Shown: positions 1 through 9,667, counted from the stretch's first letter. The stretch is DNA of 64,000 nt from Streptomyces sp. 2131.1 (GCF_900105515.1 NZ_FNSY01000001.1:2790001-2854000), one strand, 5' to 3'. Notes: generated by a model not told the origin, from the sequence alone. A program made the numbers and translations.

Positions 1-537
1 GGTCGTCGCGCCCTCGCGCTTCTTGCAGTACGCGGCGAAGTCGTGCTCCCCGGTCATCCGGGCCGCGGCGGCGTTCATCGCGGCCACGTCCAGCGGCCGG
101 TCGTGCCAGAGCACGTGGCCCCGGACCAGGGGGTCGACGCCGCCGGGGCGGTCGGCGACACGGTACGCGTACCGGCGCCACAGGGCCGAGAAGCGGGCGT
201 TGAACCCGGGCGGCGCCTCCTTGATCCGCCAGACCCGCACATCGGCGGCCATCCGCCCCGCGAGCCGCCGCAGCAGCTTCTCCTCGTGCTCGGCCCACAC
301 CTCGGCCGGCAGGTCCACATGGGCGACCTGACCGCGGGCGTGCACCCCGGCGTCGGTGCGGCCGGCCACCGTCAGGTCGTACGTTCGCGAGGAGCGGGTC
401 ACGGTCCGCAGCGCGTCCTCGATCTCGCCCTGGACCGTCCGCCGGGCGGTCTGCTTCGCCCAGCCCGAGAAGTCCTTGCCGTCGTAGGCCAGGTCCAGCC
501 GCACCCGTACGAAGCCGGGCTCCACGTCGTCACTCAC
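1..537 (-). CDS. truA: tRNA pseudouridine synthase A (C-terminus off window)
   Basis: TruA isomerises uridines 38-40 of the tRNA anticodon stem to pseudouridine. The visible N-terminal 179 codons contain the family signature with the catalytic aspartate ([11 protein letters not shown]) and the GWAKQ segment near residue 20. The start is GTG at 537, preceded by a GAGAGG-type ribosome binding site; an upstream ATG at 545 runs into a stop after three codons. The gene is cut by the window edge. It is the last visible member of the alpha operon, but a strong hairpin separates it from rplQ, so it may depend on readthrough or its own promoter. Confidence 0.93.
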   Translation of the reverse strand, partial: MSDDVEPGFVRVRLDLAYDGKDFSGWAKQTARRTVQGEIEDALRTVTRSSRTYDLTVAGRTDAGVHARGQVAHVDLPAEVWAEHEEKLLRRLAGRMAADVRVWRIKEAPPGFNARFSALWRRYAYRVADRPGGVDPLVRGHVLWHDRPLDVAAMNAAAARMTGEHDFAAYCKKREGATT

Positions 538-567
538 CAGCGCATCCTCTCAAGATCCCGCACAGCC

Positions 568-609
568 GAACGGGCCCGCACCTCCCCGGAGGGTGGTGCG
601 GACCCGTTC
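568..609 (-). terminator. Inverted repeat between rplQ and truA
   Basis: A stem of about 17 pairs (arms near 569-585 and 591-608) lies just after the rplQ stop. There is no U-tract on the minus strand, as is usual for Streptomyces terminators. It probably ends or attenuates the rpoA-rplQ transcript before truA. Confidence 0.65.
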
Positions 610-625
610 AGTGGTTCCGGAACGC

Positions 626-1102
626 TCAGGCGTCCTTCGCGTCCTCGACGGACTCGACCGGGGTCTCGTCCTTCTTGGCCGCGTCTTCCTTGACCGCACG
701 CTTGGTGGCGGCCTCGGCCTCACCGGTGGCCTGCTGCGCCACGGTCAGCGCCTCGACCAGCTCGATGACGGCCATCGGGGCGTTGTCGCCACGACGGTTG
801 CCGATCTTGGTGATGCGGGTGTAACCACCGGGGCGGTTCTCGTACCGCGGGGCGATCTCGGTGAAGAGCGTGTGGACGATGCCCTTGTCCGTGATCGACT
901 GCAGCACCAGGCGACGGTTGTGGATGTCGCCCTTCTTCGCCTTGGTGATGAAACGCTCCGCGACCGGACGCAGGCGGCGGGCCTTGGCCTCGGTCGTGGT
1001 GATGCGGCCGTGCTCGAACAGCGACTTCGCGAGGTTGTTGAGAAGAAGCTTCTCGTGCGCGGCGCTGCCGCCCAGACGGGCACCCTTGGCGGGCTTCGGC
1101 AT
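626..1102 (-). CDS. rplQ: 50S ribosomal protein L17
   Basis: L17 is a large-subunit protein near the peptide exit tunnel. The 158-residue product begins [18 protein letters not shown] and carries the family segment [19 protein letters not shown]. The ATG at 1102 is preceded by GGAG; an in-frame start 24 bases further out lacks the family N-terminus. The C-terminal 40 residues are an acidic, alanine-rich tail ([17 protein letters not shown]) as seen in actinobacterial L17. A 352-bp gap carrying tandem repeats separates it from rpoA, which is unusual inside this operon. Confidence 0.97.
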   Translation of the reverse strand: MPKPAKGARLGGSAAHEKLLLNNLAKSLFEHGRITTTEAKARRLRPVAERFITKAKKGDIHNRRLVLQSITDKGIVHTLFTEIAPRYENRPGGYTRITKIGNRRGDNAPMAVIELVEALTVAQQATGEAEAATKRAVKEDAAKKDETPVESVEDAKDA

Positions 1103-1234
1103 GGGTTTTCTCCTTGTGTGCTGCACCGGCCGTATCAGGTACCGGTGTCAGTTCCCACCCGGCGGCTGCCGAGCGGAAGTGTGTGTGCTGTCTCCGGACC
1201 GGCTCTCGCGAGTCGAATCCGCACTCAGAATCCG

Positions 1235-1404
1235 GGCCCCAGCCCGAAAACCAAGGGCGCCCGCACTCGACATCAGGCCTCAGCCCGAAAACCACGGGCG
1301 TCCGCCCCCGAAGTCCGGGCCTCAGCCCGAAAACGAGGCGCGTCCGCACTGGACATCGAGCCTCAGCCCGAAAATCAAGCCCGTCCGGCGATTGAGGACG
1401 AAAG
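1235..1404. repeat. Four tandem imperfect 41-42 bp repeats in the rpoA-rplQ gap
   Basis: The core CAGCCCGAAAA occurs at 1240, 1281, 1323 and 1364, spacings of 41, 42 and 41 bases. Each unit continues with a GGGCG(T/C)CCGC-like stretch about 12-15 bases later. The last unit ends in CGTCCGGCGATTGAGGAC, a sequence I recall as a dispersed intergenic repeat in Streptomyces. A short GAGGAC-GAAA-GTCCTC hairpin (1394-1409) closes the array. The array has no coding logic and sits within a highly expressed operon. Confidence 0.85.
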
Positions 1405-1454
1405 TCCTCGCCCGGACCGGGACACCCACACGGGCACCCCGGCCGGGAGGCGAC

Positions 1455-2477
1455 TCAGTACTGCTCGGTCTCCACGAAACCGGCGTCCGCGTCGTCATCG
1501 GCGCCGAAGGCGTCGGCGGCGGCGGTCGGGTCGAAGCCGGGAGGCGAGTCCTTCAGCGCCAGGCCCATACCGGCCAGCTTCGCCTTGACCTCGTCGATCG
1601 ACTTCGCACCGAAGTTGCGGATGTCGAGCAGGTCCGCCTCGGAGCGGGCCACCAGCTCGCCCACCGAGTGGATGCCCTCGCGCTTCAGGCAGTTGTACGA
1701 GCGGACCGTGAGCTCCAGCTCCTCGATCGGCAGCGCCAGGTCCGCCGCGAGCGCGGCGTCCGTCGGCGACGGGCCCATGTCGATGCCCTCGGCGTCGATG
1801 TTGAGCTCGCGCGCCAGACCGAACAGCTCGACCAGGGTCTTACCGGCCGAAGCCATCGCGTCACGCGGACGCATGGCCTGCTTGGTCTCGACGTCGACGA
1901 TCAGCTTGTCGAAGTCGGTGCGCTGCTCGACACGGGTCGCCTCGACCTTGTACGTGACCTTGAGCACCGGCGAGTAGATGGAGTCGACCGGGATACGGCC
2001 GATCTCCTGGCCCACCTGCTTGTTCTGGACGGCGGAGACGTAGCCGCGACCGCGCTCGACGGTCAGCTCCATCTCCAGCTTGCCCTTGCCGTTCAGCGTG
2101 GCGAGGACCAGGTCCGGGTTGTGCACCTCGACACCGGCCGGCGGCGCGATGTCCGCGGCGGTGACCAGGCCGGGGCCCTGCTTGCGCAGGTACATCACGA
2201 CGGGCTCGTCGTGCTCCGAGGAGACGACCAGCTGCTTGATGTTGAGGATGAGGTCGGTCACGTCCTCCTTGACGCCCGGCACGGTGGTGAACTCGTGCAG
2301 GACACCGTCGATGCGGATGCTGGTGACAGCGGCACCCGGGATCGAGGAGAGGAGCGTGCGGCGCAGGGAGTTGCCGAGCGTGTAGCCGAAGCCGGGCTCC
2401 AGCGGCTCGATGACGAACCGGGAGCGGAACTCGTCGACGACCTCTTCGGTCAGCGACGGACGCTGAGCGATAAGCAT
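1455..2477 (-). CDS. rpoA: RNA polymerase alpha subunit
   Basis: Alpha dimerises to nucleate RNA polymerase assembly, and its C-terminal domain contacts UP elements and activators. The 340-residue product has the N-terminal assembly domain ([21 protein letters not shown] near residue 20-40) and the helix-hairpin-helix alpha-CTD at about 240-315 ([20 protein letters not shown]). The tail is acidic. The ATG at 2477 has GAAGGATC upstream. It is co-oriented with rpsM and rpsK upstream and rplQ downstream. Confidence 0.99.
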   Translation of the reverse strand: MLIAQRPSLTEEVVDEFRSRFVIEPLEPGFGYTLGNSLRRTLLSSIPGAAVTSIRIDGVLHEFTTVPGVKEDVTDLILNIKQLVVSSEHDEPVVMYLRKQGPGLVTAADIAPPAGVEVHNPDLVLATLNGKGKLEMELTVERGRGYVSAVQNKQVGQEIGRIPVDSIYSPVLKVTYKVEATRVEQRTDFDKLIVDVETKQAMRPRDAMASAGKTLVELFGLARELNIDAEGIDMGPSPTDAALAADLALPIEELELTVRSYNCLKREGIHSVGELVARSEADLLDIRNFGAKSIDEVKAKLAGMGLALKDSPPGFDPTAAADAFGADDDADAGFVETEQY

Positions 2478-2614
2478 GCTGTGATCCTTCAGTCGTGGGC
2501 ACCCACTATTTGATGCCCGACAGATGTAACAAGGGTACGGGCGGTACGCCTCATAAGAGGTGTACCGCCCGGACCCGGCGCTACTGGCGCACGGCCGTCA
2601 CCGGCCGTGACGAC

Positions 2615-3019
2615 TCAGACGCGGCGACGCTTCGGCGGACGGCAGCCGTTGTGCGGCGTCGGGGTGACGTCCTGGATCGAGCCGACCTCCAGGCCGGTGG
2701 CCTGGAGCGAACGGATCGCGGTCTCGCGGCCGGAGCCCGGACCCTTCACGAAGACGTCGACCTTGCGCATGCCGTGCTCCTGCGCGCGGCGGGCGGCCGA
2801 CTCGGCAGCCATCTGCGCGGCGAAGGGGGTGGACTTGCGCGAGCCCTTGAAGCCGACGTGGCCGGCGGAGGCCCAGGAGATCACGTTGCCCGAGGGGTCC
2901 GTGATCGAGACGATCGTGTTGTTGAACGTGCTCTTGATGTGCGCGTGGCCGTGAGCGACGTTCTTCTTTTCCTTGCGACGCACCTTCTTGGCTGCGCCCT
3001 GACGACCCTTGGGGGGCAT
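2615..3019 (-). CDS. rpsK: 30S ribosomal protein S11
   Basis: S11 sits on the platform of the small subunit near the E site. The 134-residue product has the family core [20 protein letters not shown] and the C-terminal [17 protein letters not shown], both diagnostic. The N-terminus is a lysine/arginine-rich extension ([18 protein letters not shown]) typical of actinobacteria. It lies between rpsM and rpoA in the alpha operon. Confidence 0.98.
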   Translation of the reverse strand: MPPKGRQGAAKKVRRKEKKNVAHGHAHIKSTFNNTIVSITDPSGNVISWASAGHVGFKGSRKSTPFAAQMAAESAARRAQEHGMRKVDVFVKGPGSGRETAIRSLQATGLEVGSIQDVTPTPHNGCRPPKRRRV

Positions 3020-3124
3020 GTCTTGACTCCAGATGGAGAGGGGAGGTGATCGGTCCTACAGCGAAGACCGCTGGTTGCTGCGGAGGCCCGGGATTCCGGT
3101 CGCTCGCAGTGCGTCCGCTGAGGA

Positions 3125-3505
3125 CTACTTCTTGCCCGGCTTCTTCTTGCCGGCGATCGCGCGACGCGGACCCTTGCGGGTACGGGCGTTGGTGCTGGTG
3201 CGCTGGCCGTGGACCGGCAGACCGCGGCGGTGACGGAGACCCTGGTAGCAGCCGATCTCGACCTTGCGGCGGATGTCGGCCTGGATCTCGCGGCGGAGGT
3301 CACCCTCGGTGCGGAGGTTGGCGTCCACGTACTCGCGGATCTTGACCAGGTCCTCTTCGGCCAGGTCACGAACGCGGGTGTTCGGGTTCACGCCGGTGGT
3401 GGCGAGGATCTCCTTGGACCGGGTGCGCCCGATACCGAAGACGTAGGTGAGGGCAACCTCCACGCGCTTTTCGCGCGGGATGTCAACACCTGAAACGCGT
3501 GCCAT
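3125..3505 (-). CDS. rpsM: 30S ribosomal protein S13
   Basis: S13 is in the head of the small subunit and contacts the P-site tRNA and L5. The 126-residue product opens [20 protein letters not shown] and ends in the basic tail [15 protein letters not shown]; the [18 protein letters not shown] segment is universal. The ATG at 3505 has GGAG nine bases upstream. It is the first alpha-operon gene after rpmJ. Confidence 0.98.
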   Translation of the reverse strand: MARVSGVDIPREKRVEVALTYVFGIGRTRSKEILATTGVNPNTRVRDLAEEDLVKIREYVDANLRTEGDLRREIQADIRRKVEIGCYQGLRHRRGLPVHGQRTSTNARTRKGPRRAIAGKKKPGKK

Positions 3506-3699
3506 TCAATGGCTCCAGTTGTTAAGTCGGGGGTCTTCCGCAGAACCACTCCCGACCGCCGACCTCTCACTCGGAGAGGTGGTACGTCCGGGTCCCCGGC
3601 CCCCGCCGGAGGTGTCGTCAGCCGTGGCTTGGACGGGCTCTGCGTATGTACGTGTTACGTGCGTCGCGCGAAGAACTGCGAGATGCAGGGGGTCGTGCG

Positions 3700-3813
3700 T
3701 CAGCCCTGGCGCTGCTTGTGGCGCAGGTTGTCGCAGATGACCATGACCCGGCCGTGACGGCGGATCACCTTGCACTTGTCGCAGATCTTCTTGACGCTCG
3801 GCTTGACCTTCAT
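3700..3813 (-). CDS. rpmJ: 50S ribosomal protein L36 (zinc type)
   Basis: This 37-residue protein translates as [20 protein letters not shown] followed by [17 protein letters not shown]. It is the zinc-binding form: C11, C14, C27 and the following histidine are the expected ligands. It stabilises 23S rRNA near the L7/L12 stalk base. It lies between infA and rpsM, the standard actinobacterial order. About 190 bases with no other gene separate it from rpsM. Confidence 0.96.
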   Translation of the reverse strand: MKVKPSVKKICDKCKVIRRHGRVMVICDNLRHKQRQG

Positions 3814-3872
3814 GGGATGTCAGGTTCTCCGGGTCAGTGCCAACACCGCGCCGAGGCGGGCGGCGGCAAGAT

Positions 3873-4094
3873 CTACTTGTAGCGGTAGACGATCCGGCCA
3901 CGCGTCAGGTCGTACGGAGACAGCTCCACTACGACCCGGTCATCCGGGAGGATGCGGATGTAGTGCATACGCATCTTGCCGCTGATGTGCGCGAGGACCT
4001 TGTGACCGTTCTGAAGTTCCACCTTGAACATGGCGTTCGGGAGGGACTCGATCACGGTGCCCTCAATTTCGATGGCACCTTGCTTCTTGGCCAC
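3873..4094 (-). CDS. infA: Translation initiation factor IF-1
   Basis: IF-1 occupies the ribosomal A site during initiation. The product is 73 residues, one S1-like OB fold, with the conserved [19 protein letters not shown] segment. The start is GTG at 4094, giving the family N-terminus [11 protein letters not shown]; an in-frame start 66 bases upstream would add a non-conserved arginine-rich extension. It is the first small gene of the infA-rpmJ-rpsM group after map. Confidence 0.97.
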   Translation of the reverse strand: MAKKQGAIEIEGTVIESLPNAMFKVELQNGHKVLAHISGKMRMHYIRILPDDRVVVELSPYDLTRGRIVYRYK

Positions 4095-4175
4095 GCTTCG
4101 CCCTTCGAATCGGCTACCTTGATCGACTTTCGCTCTTCGCATGCGGACACACGGATGCACGAGAGCCGACGAGTC

Positions 4176-4213
4176 AGTCTACGTCAGCGGACTCCCAAAG
4201 GCGAATCCGTCAA
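4176..4213 (-). promoter_or_regulatory. Possible infA promoter elements
   Basis: In the 164-bp map-infA gap the minus strand carries TTGACG (4208-4213) and TAGACT (4176-4181). Each looks like a sigma-70-type box, but they are 26 bases apart, too far to be one promoter. TAGACT may use a weaker -35. The presence of a separate infA promoter is inferred only. Confidence 0.3.
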
Positions 4214-4258
4214 GTTTGCCCACCCCGGGAGATCCTTAGACCTTCCGGAGCCAACCGA

Positions 4259-5095
4259 TCAGCCCAGGGGGTCGGGCGCCGCCTCGATCCCGTACGCCGC
4301 CAGCCGCTCGCGGCCGCAGTCCGGGGCGGTGAGGACCAGCGGCCCCTGCTCCGTGAGGGCGATGGAGTGCTCCCAGTGCGAGGACCAGGTGCCGTCGGTG
4401 GTGATGACGGTCCACTCGTCCTCCAGCACCTCGGTGTGCGGGGTGCCCAGCGAGACCATGGGCTCGATGGCCAGGCAGAGGCCCGGGACCAGCTTGATGC
4501 CCTTGCCGCGCTTGCGGGAGACGTAGTTCAGCAGGTGCGGGTCCATGTGCATCTCGGTGCCGATGCCGTGCCCGCCGTAGTCCTCGACGATCCCGTACTT
4601 GCCCGTGGCCGGGCGGGGCTGGCGGCGGATGTAGGACTCGATGGCCTTGGAGATGTCGACGAGGCGGTTGTTCACCTTCATCGCGGCGATGCCGGCCCAC
4701 ATCGACTCCTCGGTCACCCGGGACAGCTCGATCAGCTCCGGAGCGTGACCCGTACCGACGAAGGCGGTGTACGCGGCGTCGCCGTGCCAGCCGTCGACGA
4801 TCGCGCCGGCGTCGATGGAGATGATGTCGCCGTCCTTCAGGACCGTCTTGTCGTCCGGGATGCCGTGGACGACGACCTCGTTGACCGAGGTGCAGATGGT
4901 CGCGGGGAACCCGCCGTACCCGAGGAAGTTCGACTTCGCCCCGTGGTCCGCGATCACCTTGCGGGCGACCTGGTCCAGGTCGCGCGTGGTGGCGCCGGGC
5001 ACCGCCGCCTCACGGGTGGCCGCGTGGATGGCAGCGACCACCAGCCCCGCCTCGCGCATCTTCGCGATCTGCTCGGGGGTCTTGATCTGCACCAT
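4259..5095 (-). CDS. map: Methionine aminopeptidase, type I
   Basis: This enzyme removes the initiator methionine from nascent proteins, using two metal ions. The 278-residue product shows the pita-bread fold ligands in order: ISIDAGAIVDGWHGDAA (two aspartates), GGHGIGTEMHMDP (histidine), AIEPMVSLG (glutamate) and a late glutamate in SHWEHSIALTEQG. The ATG at 5095 has GGAAAGG upstream; the open frame extends further but without family similarity. It follows adk in the secY-adk-map-infA group, with a strong hairpin between adk and map. Confidence 0.97.
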   Translation of the reverse strand: MVQIKTPEQIAKMREAGLVVAAIHAATREAAVPGATTRDLDQVARKVIADHGAKSNFLGYGGFPATICTSVNEVVVHGIPDDKTVLKDGDIISIDAGAIVDGWHGDAAYTAFVGTGHAPELIELSRVTEESMWAGIAAMKVNNRLVDISKAIESYIRRQPRPATGKYGIVEDYGGHGIGTEMHMDPHLLNYVSRKRGKGIKLVPGLCLAIEPMVSLGTPHTEVLEDEWTVITTDGTWSSHWEHSIALTEQGPLVLTAPDCGRERLAAYGIEAAPDPLG

Positions 5096-5160
5096 GCTGC
5101 GGCGCCTTTCCGGTAGGGACGGTGACGGGGGCGGGTAGTCCACGATACGCGGCCACAAGC

Positions 5161-5196
5161 AGTCGGCCGCGGCGTCCGAGGACGCCGCGGCCGACT
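5161..5196 (-). terminator. Strong hairpin between adk and map
   Basis: A near-perfect stem of about 16 pairs (AGTCGGCCGCGGCGTC arm 5161-5176) with a tiny loop lies just downstream of the adk stop. There is no U-tract. It can act as a terminator or attenuator, implying that map and infA may be partly uncoupled from secY-adk. Confidence 0.65.
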
Positions 5197-5226
5197 TGTA
5201 CTGCGCTACTTCGGGGTGGGGAGCGC

Positions 5227-5886
5227 TCAGCCCTCCGCGGGCTTCTTCAGCGCCTCCATGGCCCGGTCGGTCACCTCGGTGACCTTGCCGAGCGCGGAGA
5301 TGGTGACCACCAGGTCCTGCGCGCGGTAGTAGTCGATGATCGGCTCGGTCTGCGTGTGGTAGACCTCCAGCCGGGTACGCACCGTCTCCTCGCTGTCGTC
5401 CTCGCGCTGGTACAGCTCGCCGCCGCAGGTGTCGCAGACACCCTCGGTCTTCGGCGGGTTGTACGTGGCGTGGAAGACGTGCGCGCTGTCGTTGCGGCAG
5501 ATGCGGCGACCCGCGATCCGCTTCACGACCTCGTCCTCGGGGACCTCCAGGTCGAGCACGGCGTCCAGCTTCACGCCCTCGTCCTTGAGCATCACGTCCA
5601 GGGCTTCGGCCTGTCCCACGTTGCGCGGGAAGCCGTCGAGCAGGAAGCCGTTGACCGCGTCCGGCTGGGACATGCGGTCCTTGGCCATTCCGATCGTCAC
5701 CTCGTCCGGCACCAGCTGCCCCGCGTCCATGAAGGCGCGGGCCTGCTTGCCAAGGTCGGTGCCCTGGCTGATGTTGGCGCGGAAGAGGTCGCCCGTGGAG
5801 ATGTGCGGAATCGACAGGTTCTTGGCAAGGTACGCAGCCTGCGTTCCCTTGCCGGCACCCGGCGGGCCGACGAGGACGATTCGCAT
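5227..5886 (-). CDS. adk: Adenylate kinase
   Basis: Adk interconverts AMP, ADP and ATP. The 219-residue product starts MRIVLVGPPGAGKGTQ with the P-loop at residues 7-15, and has the NMP-binding TGDLFR and the lid arginines. The LID domain keeps a zinc-type pattern with C-x2-C (CDTCG). Its ATG at 5886 overlaps the secY stop (TGATG), so translation is coupled to secY. Confidence 0.98.
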   Translation of the reverse strand: MRIVLVGPPGAGKGTQAAYLAKNLSIPHISTGDLFRANISQGTDLGKQARAFMDAGQLVPDEVTIGMAKDRMSQPDAVNGFLLDGFPRNVGQAEALDVMLKDEGVKLDAVLDLEVPEDEVVKRIAGRRICRNDSAHVFHATYNPPKTEGVCDTCGGELYQREDDSEETVRTRLEVYHTQTEPIIDYYRAQDLVVTISALGKVTEVTDRAMEALKKPAEG

Positions 5887-7205
5887 CAGCGGAGGAACCC
5901 TTCGTAATTGCGCTGCTGGAGCTGACTCTCGATCTGCTTCACGGTCTCCAGACCCACACCCACGATGATGAGGATGCTCGTCCCGCCGAACGGGAAGTTC
6001 TGGTTAGCGCCGCCGAAGCCTGCCAACGCCATCGTCGGCACCAGAGCGATCAGACCCAGGTACAGCGAGCCCGGCCAAGTGATCCTGTTGAGCACGTAGC
6101 TCAGGTACTCGGCAGTAGGTCGACCAGCCCGGATACCCGGGATGAAGCCACCATACTTCTTCATGTTGTCGGCGACTTCCTCGGGGTTGAACGAAATCGC
6201 CACGTAGAAGAAGGCGAAGAAGACGATCAACAGGAAGTAGGCGGTCATGTAGTACGGGTGCGTGCCCTTGGTCAGGTTGTCCTGGATCCAGATCGCCCAG
6301 CCAGCCTTGGAGTTGGAGAACTGGACGATGAGGGCCGGGATGTAGAGCAGCGAAGAAGCGAAGATGACGGGAATCACACCCGCCTGGTTCACCTTGAGCG
6401 GGATGTACGTGGACGTTCCGCCGTAGGAACGGCGGCCGATCATGCGCTTCGCGTACTGCACCGGGATACGGCGCTGGGCCTGCTCGACGAAGACGACGAG
6501 CGCCACCATCACGAAGCCGACCAGGATCACGGTGAAGAACTCGATCCAGCCGTCCGCGAGCTTGCCGCTGGTCTTGATGGCCCAGAGGGCGGACGGGAAG
6601 CTGGCGGCGATCGAGATGAACATCAGGATCGACATGCCGTTGCCGATGCCGCGGTCGGTGATGAGCTCACCGAGCCACATGACGGCGGCGGTGCCGGCGG
6701 TCATCGTGACGACCATCACGATCGTCGTGAACATCGACTGGTTCGGGACGATCTGGTCGGCGACCGGGCAGCCGCTGAAGAGCGCGCCGCTGCGGGCGGT
6801 GGCCACCAGGCCGGTGCCCTGGAGGATGGCGAGCGCGACCGTCAGATAGCGCGTGTACTGCGTGATCTTGGCCTGGCCGGACTGCCCCTCCTTCTTGAGC
6901 GCCTCGAGTCGGGGGATGACCACGGTCAGCAGCTGGAGAATGATGCTGGCCGTGATGTACGGCATGATGCCGAGCGCGAAGATCGTGATCTGCAGCAGCG
7001 CACCACCGCTGAACATGTTCACCAGGCCGAAGAGGCTGTTGTTGCCCTTGCTTGCCTGATCAACACAGGTCTGGACGTTCTCGTAGCTCACACCCGGGAC
7101 CGGGATGTGGGCCCCGAGCCGGTAGAGCACGATGATGCCGAGAGTGAAGAGCAGCTTCTTGCGCAGGTCGGGCGTCTTGAACGCCCGGGCGAAGCCGGTG
7201 AGCAC
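5886..7205 (-). CDS. secY: Protein translocase subunit SecY
   Basis: SecY is the channel subunit of the Sec translocon in the cytoplasmic membrane. The 439-residue product has about ten membrane segments, starting after FKTPDLRKKLLFTLG; the plug region and the cytosolic loop GRRSYGGTSTYIPLK are present. I chose GTG at 7205 because it follows AGGAGG at ideal spacing and gives the family N-terminus VLTGFARAFKTP; the open frame runs 72 bases further. The partner secE lies at 52.5 kb. Confidence 0.97.
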   Translation of the reverse strand: MLTGFARAFKTPDLRKKLLFTLGIIVLYRLGAHIPVPGVSYENVQTCVDQASKGNNSLFGLVNMFSGGALLQITIFALGIMPYITASIILQLLTVVIPRLEALKKEGQSGQAKITQYTRYLTVALAILQGTGLVATARSGALFSGCPVADQIVPNQSMFTTIVMVVTMTAGTAAVMWLGELITDRGIGNGMSILMFISIAASFPSALWAIKTSGKLADGWIEFFTVILVGFVMVALVVFVEQAQRRIPVQYAKRMIGRRSYGGTSTYIPLKVNQAGVIPVIFASSLLYIPALIVQFSNSKAGWAIWIQDNLTKGTHPYYMTAYFLLIVFFAFFYVAISFNPEEVADNMKKYGGFIPGIRAGRPTAEYLSYVLNRITWPGSLYLGLIALVPTMALAGFGGANQNFPFGGTSILIIVGVGLETVKQIESQLQQRNYEGFLR

Positions 7206-7360
7206 GGTGCCTCCTGCGACCCCCGCGCAGAGCGTAGAGGTGACGGTCTTGAGGATCGACGGATACGTAAAAGCCAAGGAGCCCCGGGCGGGTGGGCCCA
7301 GGGGTTACCACAGCAACGGACGCCACCTTACCGGCGGACATGCCCCCCTAGGAACGACCA

Positions 7361-7395
7361 ACCGGGGATGCCCCATTTGAGAGGGCATCCCCGGT
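7361..7395 (-). terminator. 13-bp hairpin between rplO and secY
   Basis: Perfect arms ACCGGGGATGCCC (7361-7373) and GGGCATCCCCGGT (7383-7395) sit in the 224-bp rplO-secY gap. This placement divides the spc ribosomal-protein block from secY-adk-map and may attenuate transcription into secY. Confidence 0.65.
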
Positions 7396-7429
7396 CGGAT
7401 GTTCAGGTCACCTGAGTGTCCGAGTTGTC

Positions 7430-7885
7430 TCAGACGAGCTCGGTGACGGTACCGCCGGCGGCGGTGATCTTCTCCTTGGCGGAGCCGGAGACGGCGTCAA
7501 CCGAAACCTGCAGCGCCACGGAGATCTCGCCCTGTCCGAGGACCTTGACGAGGTGGTTGTTGCGCACGGCACCCTTGGCGACCAGGTCGGCCACCGTGAC
7601 CTCTCCACCCTCGGGGTAGAGCGTCGCGAGCTTGTCCAGGTTCACGACCTGGTACTCCGTGCGGAACGGGTTCTTGAAGCCCTTGAGCTTCGGGAGACGC
7701 ATGTGGAGGGGCATCTGCCCACCCTCGAAGCGCTCCGGAACCTGGTAGCGGGCCTTGGTGCCCTTGGTGCCACGACCAGCGGTCTTACCCTTGGACGCCT
7801 CACCACGACCCACACGGGTCTTGGCGGTCTTGGCGCCCGGGGCAGGCCGGAGGTCGTGGGCCTTCAGCGGCTTGTTCTCCGCCAT
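7430..7885 (-). CDS. rplO: 50S ribosomal protein L15
   Basis: L15 is a late-assembly protein of the large subunit. The 151-residue product opens [20 protein letters not shown] and has the glycine-rich N-terminal loop [21 protein letters not shown] plus the [16 protein letters not shown] segment. The ATG at 7885 lies one base past the rpmD stop (7887-7889), so the genes are nearly contiguous. Confidence 0.98.
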   Translation of the reverse strand: MAENKPLKAHDLRPAPGAKTAKTRVGRGEASKGKTAGRGTKGTKARYQVPERFEGGQMPLHMRLPKLKGFKNPFRTEYQVVNLDKLATLYPEGGEVTVADLVAKGAVRNNHLVKVLGQGEISVALQVSVDAVSGSAKEKITAAGGTVTELV

Positions 7886-7886
7886 G

Positions 7887-8069
7887 TCAGTCGACCTCCT
7901 CAACCGTCACGAGGTGGCGGACGGTGTGCACCATGCCGCGGAACTCGGGGCGGTCCTCCTTGACAACCGAGTCGTTCAGGCGCTTGAGCCCGAGCGAACG
8001 CAGGGTGTCGCGGTGGTTCTGCTTGCTGCCGATGTACGACTTCGTCTGCGTGATCTTGAGGCGAGCCAT
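7887..8069 (-). CDS. rpmD: 50S ribosomal protein L30
   Basis: L30 is a small protein of the large subunit. The 60-residue product begins [20 protein letters not shown] and includes [16 protein letters not shown], the family signature. The ATG at 8069 overlaps the rpsE stop (TAATG), indicating translational coupling. Confidence 0.97.
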   Translation of the reverse strand: MARLKITQTKSYIGSKQNHRDTLRSLGLKRLNDSVVKEDRPEFRGMVHTVRHLVTVEEVD

Positions 8070-8674
8070 TACGCACCCGCTCCCGCACGCGCACGAAGCA
8101 GAGCCGCGGGGGCGACGTCCTCGAGGGGCAGACCGCGGCGGGCCGCGATCTCCTCGGGACGCTGCAGGCCCTGGAGGGCCGCCACGGTCGCGTGCACGAT
8201 GTTGATCGGGTTCGAGGACCCGAGCGACTTCGACAGGATGTCGTGGACGCCGGCGCACTCCAGCACGGCGCGCACCGGACCACCGGCGATAACACCGGTA
8301 CCGGGGGAAGCCGGCTTGAGCAGGACGACGCCCGCAGCCTTCTCACCCTGGATCGGGTGAGGGATGGTGCCCTGGATACGCGGGACCTTGAAGAAGTTCT
8401 TCTTGGCCTCTTCCACGCCCTTGGCGATGGCCGCGGGAACTTCCTTGGCCTTGCCGTAACCGACACCGACGGTGCCGTCACCATCGCCCACCACGACCAG
8501 CGCGGTGAAGCTGAAGCGACGACCACCCTTCACAACCTTGGCGACTCGGTTGATCGCGACGACGCGCTCGACGTACGCGGTCTTCTCGGCGGCAGCAGCG
8601 CCGCCGTCACGGCCCTTCCGGTCCCGCCGCTCGCCGCCACCGGCACCGCTTCCGCGGCGCTGGGGTCCAGCCAT
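8069..8674 (-). CDS. rpsE: 30S ribosomal protein S5
   Basis: S5 is needed for decoding accuracy and 16S rRNA folding. The 201-residue product has a glycine/arginine-rich N-terminus ([20 protein letters not shown]), the dsRBD-like domain ([19 protein letters not shown]) and the conserved [14 protein letters not shown] loop. A C-terminal alanine-rich extension follows [12 protein letters not shown]. It lies between rplR and rpmD. Confidence 0.98.
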   Translation of the reverse strand: MAGPQRRGSGAGGGERRDRKGRDGGAAAAEKTAYVERVVAINRVAKVVKGGRRFSFTALVVVGDGDGTVGVGYGKAKEVPAAIAKGVEEAKKNFFKVPRIQGTIPHPIQGEKAAGVVLLKPASPGTGVIAGGPVRAVLECAGVHDILSKSLGSSNPINIVHATVAALQGLQRPEEIAARRGLPLEDVAPAALLRARAGAGA

Positions 8675-8720
8675 TGGATTTACCTCTCTCTGTTACGTCC
8701 GCTGTGCGTAGGAACCGGGG

Positions 8721-9104
8721 CTAGAACTTCAGCCCGGCTTCACGGGCGGCGTCAGCCAGAGCGGCAATCCGCCCGGCGTACTGGTTACCACCGCGGTCAA
8801 ACACGACGGCCTCGACGCCTGCGGCCTTGGCACGCTCGGCGACCAGGGCGCCGACCTGCTTGGCCTGGCTGCTCTTGTCGCCCTCGCCGCCACGGATGGA
8901 GACGTCCAGGGTCGACGCCGACGCGAGCGTGTGGCCCGCGATGTCGTCGATGATCTGGGCGACCATGTGACGGTTGGAACGGGTCACGACCAGGCGCGGA
9001 CGCTCCGGCGAACCGGAGATGTGCTTGCGGACGCGGATGTGGCGCCGCTTGCGGGCCGCGCGCTTGTAGGCGTCGCCCTTGGCGATCTTCACGCCGTATG
9101 CCAT
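8721..9104 (-). CDS. rplR: 50S ribosomal protein L18
   Basis: L18 binds 5S rRNA with L5. The 127-residue product has the basic N-terminus ([20 protein letters not shown]) and the C-terminal [20 protein letters not shown] segment typical of the family. It starts two bases after the rplF stop, so it is tightly packed in the spc operon. Confidence 0.98.
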   Translation of the reverse strand: MAYGVKIAKGDAYKRAARKRRHIRVRKHISGSPERPRLVVTRSNRHMVAQIIDDIAGHTLASASTLDVSIRGGEGDKSSQAKQVGALVAERAKAAGVEAVVFDRGGNQYAGRIAALADAAREAGLKF

Positions 9105-9106
9105 GG

Positions 9107-9646
9107 CTACTTACCAGCCTTTCCGACCTTGCGGCGGATGACCTCGCCGGCGTACTTGACGCCCTTGGCCTTGTACGGGTCAGGCTTCCGCAGCTTGCGG
9201 ATCTTGGCCGCGGTCTCGCCGACCTTCTGCTTGTCGATGCCCTCGACGGTGAACTTCGTGGGGGTCTCCACCTTGAAGGTGATTCCCTCCGGGGCCTCGA
9301 TCAGGATCGGGTGGCTGTAGCCCAGGGCGAACTCCAGGTTGGAGCCCTTCGCCTGGACGCGGTAACCGACACCACTGATCTCGAGCGCCTTGATGTATCC
9401 CTGGGTCACACCGGTGATCATGTTCGCCACCAGCGTGCGGGACAGGCCGTGCAGGGCCTTGTTCTGACGCTCGTCGTTCGGGCGGACGACGTTCAGGACG
9501 CCGTCCTCACCCTTGGTGACCTCGATCGGCGACGCGACGGTGTGCGTGAGGGTGCCCTTGGGGCCCTTCACGTTGACCGTGCGGCCATCGATGGTGACGT
9601 CCACACCGGCGGGAACCTGGATGGGGAGCTTGCCGATTCGCGACAT
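9107..9646 (-). CDS. rplF: 50S ribosomal protein L6
   Basis: L6 lies near the factor-binding site of the large subunit. The 179-residue product opens [20 protein letters not shown] and ends with [20 protein letters not shown], the C-terminal family signature. Two tandem L6 domains are visible. A GGAGGAA-like ribosome binding site precedes the ATG at 9646. Confidence 0.98.
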   Translation of the reverse strand: MSRIGKLPIQVPAGVDVTIDGRTVNVKGPKGTLTHTVASPIEVTKGEDGVLNVVRPNDERQNKALHGLSRTLVANMITGVTQGYIKALEISGVGYRVQAKGSNLEFALGYSHPILIEAPEGITFKVETPTKFTVEGIDKQKVGETAAKIRKLRKPDPYKAKGVKYAGEVIRRKVGKAGK

Positions 9647-9667
9647 GAGCTATTCCTCCGTTCCCGA

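Noticed and set aside
1235..1404. Possible CRISPR array
   Set aside because: The 41-bp units are tandem and imperfect throughout with no unique spacers between identical repeats, and there are no cas genes nearby.
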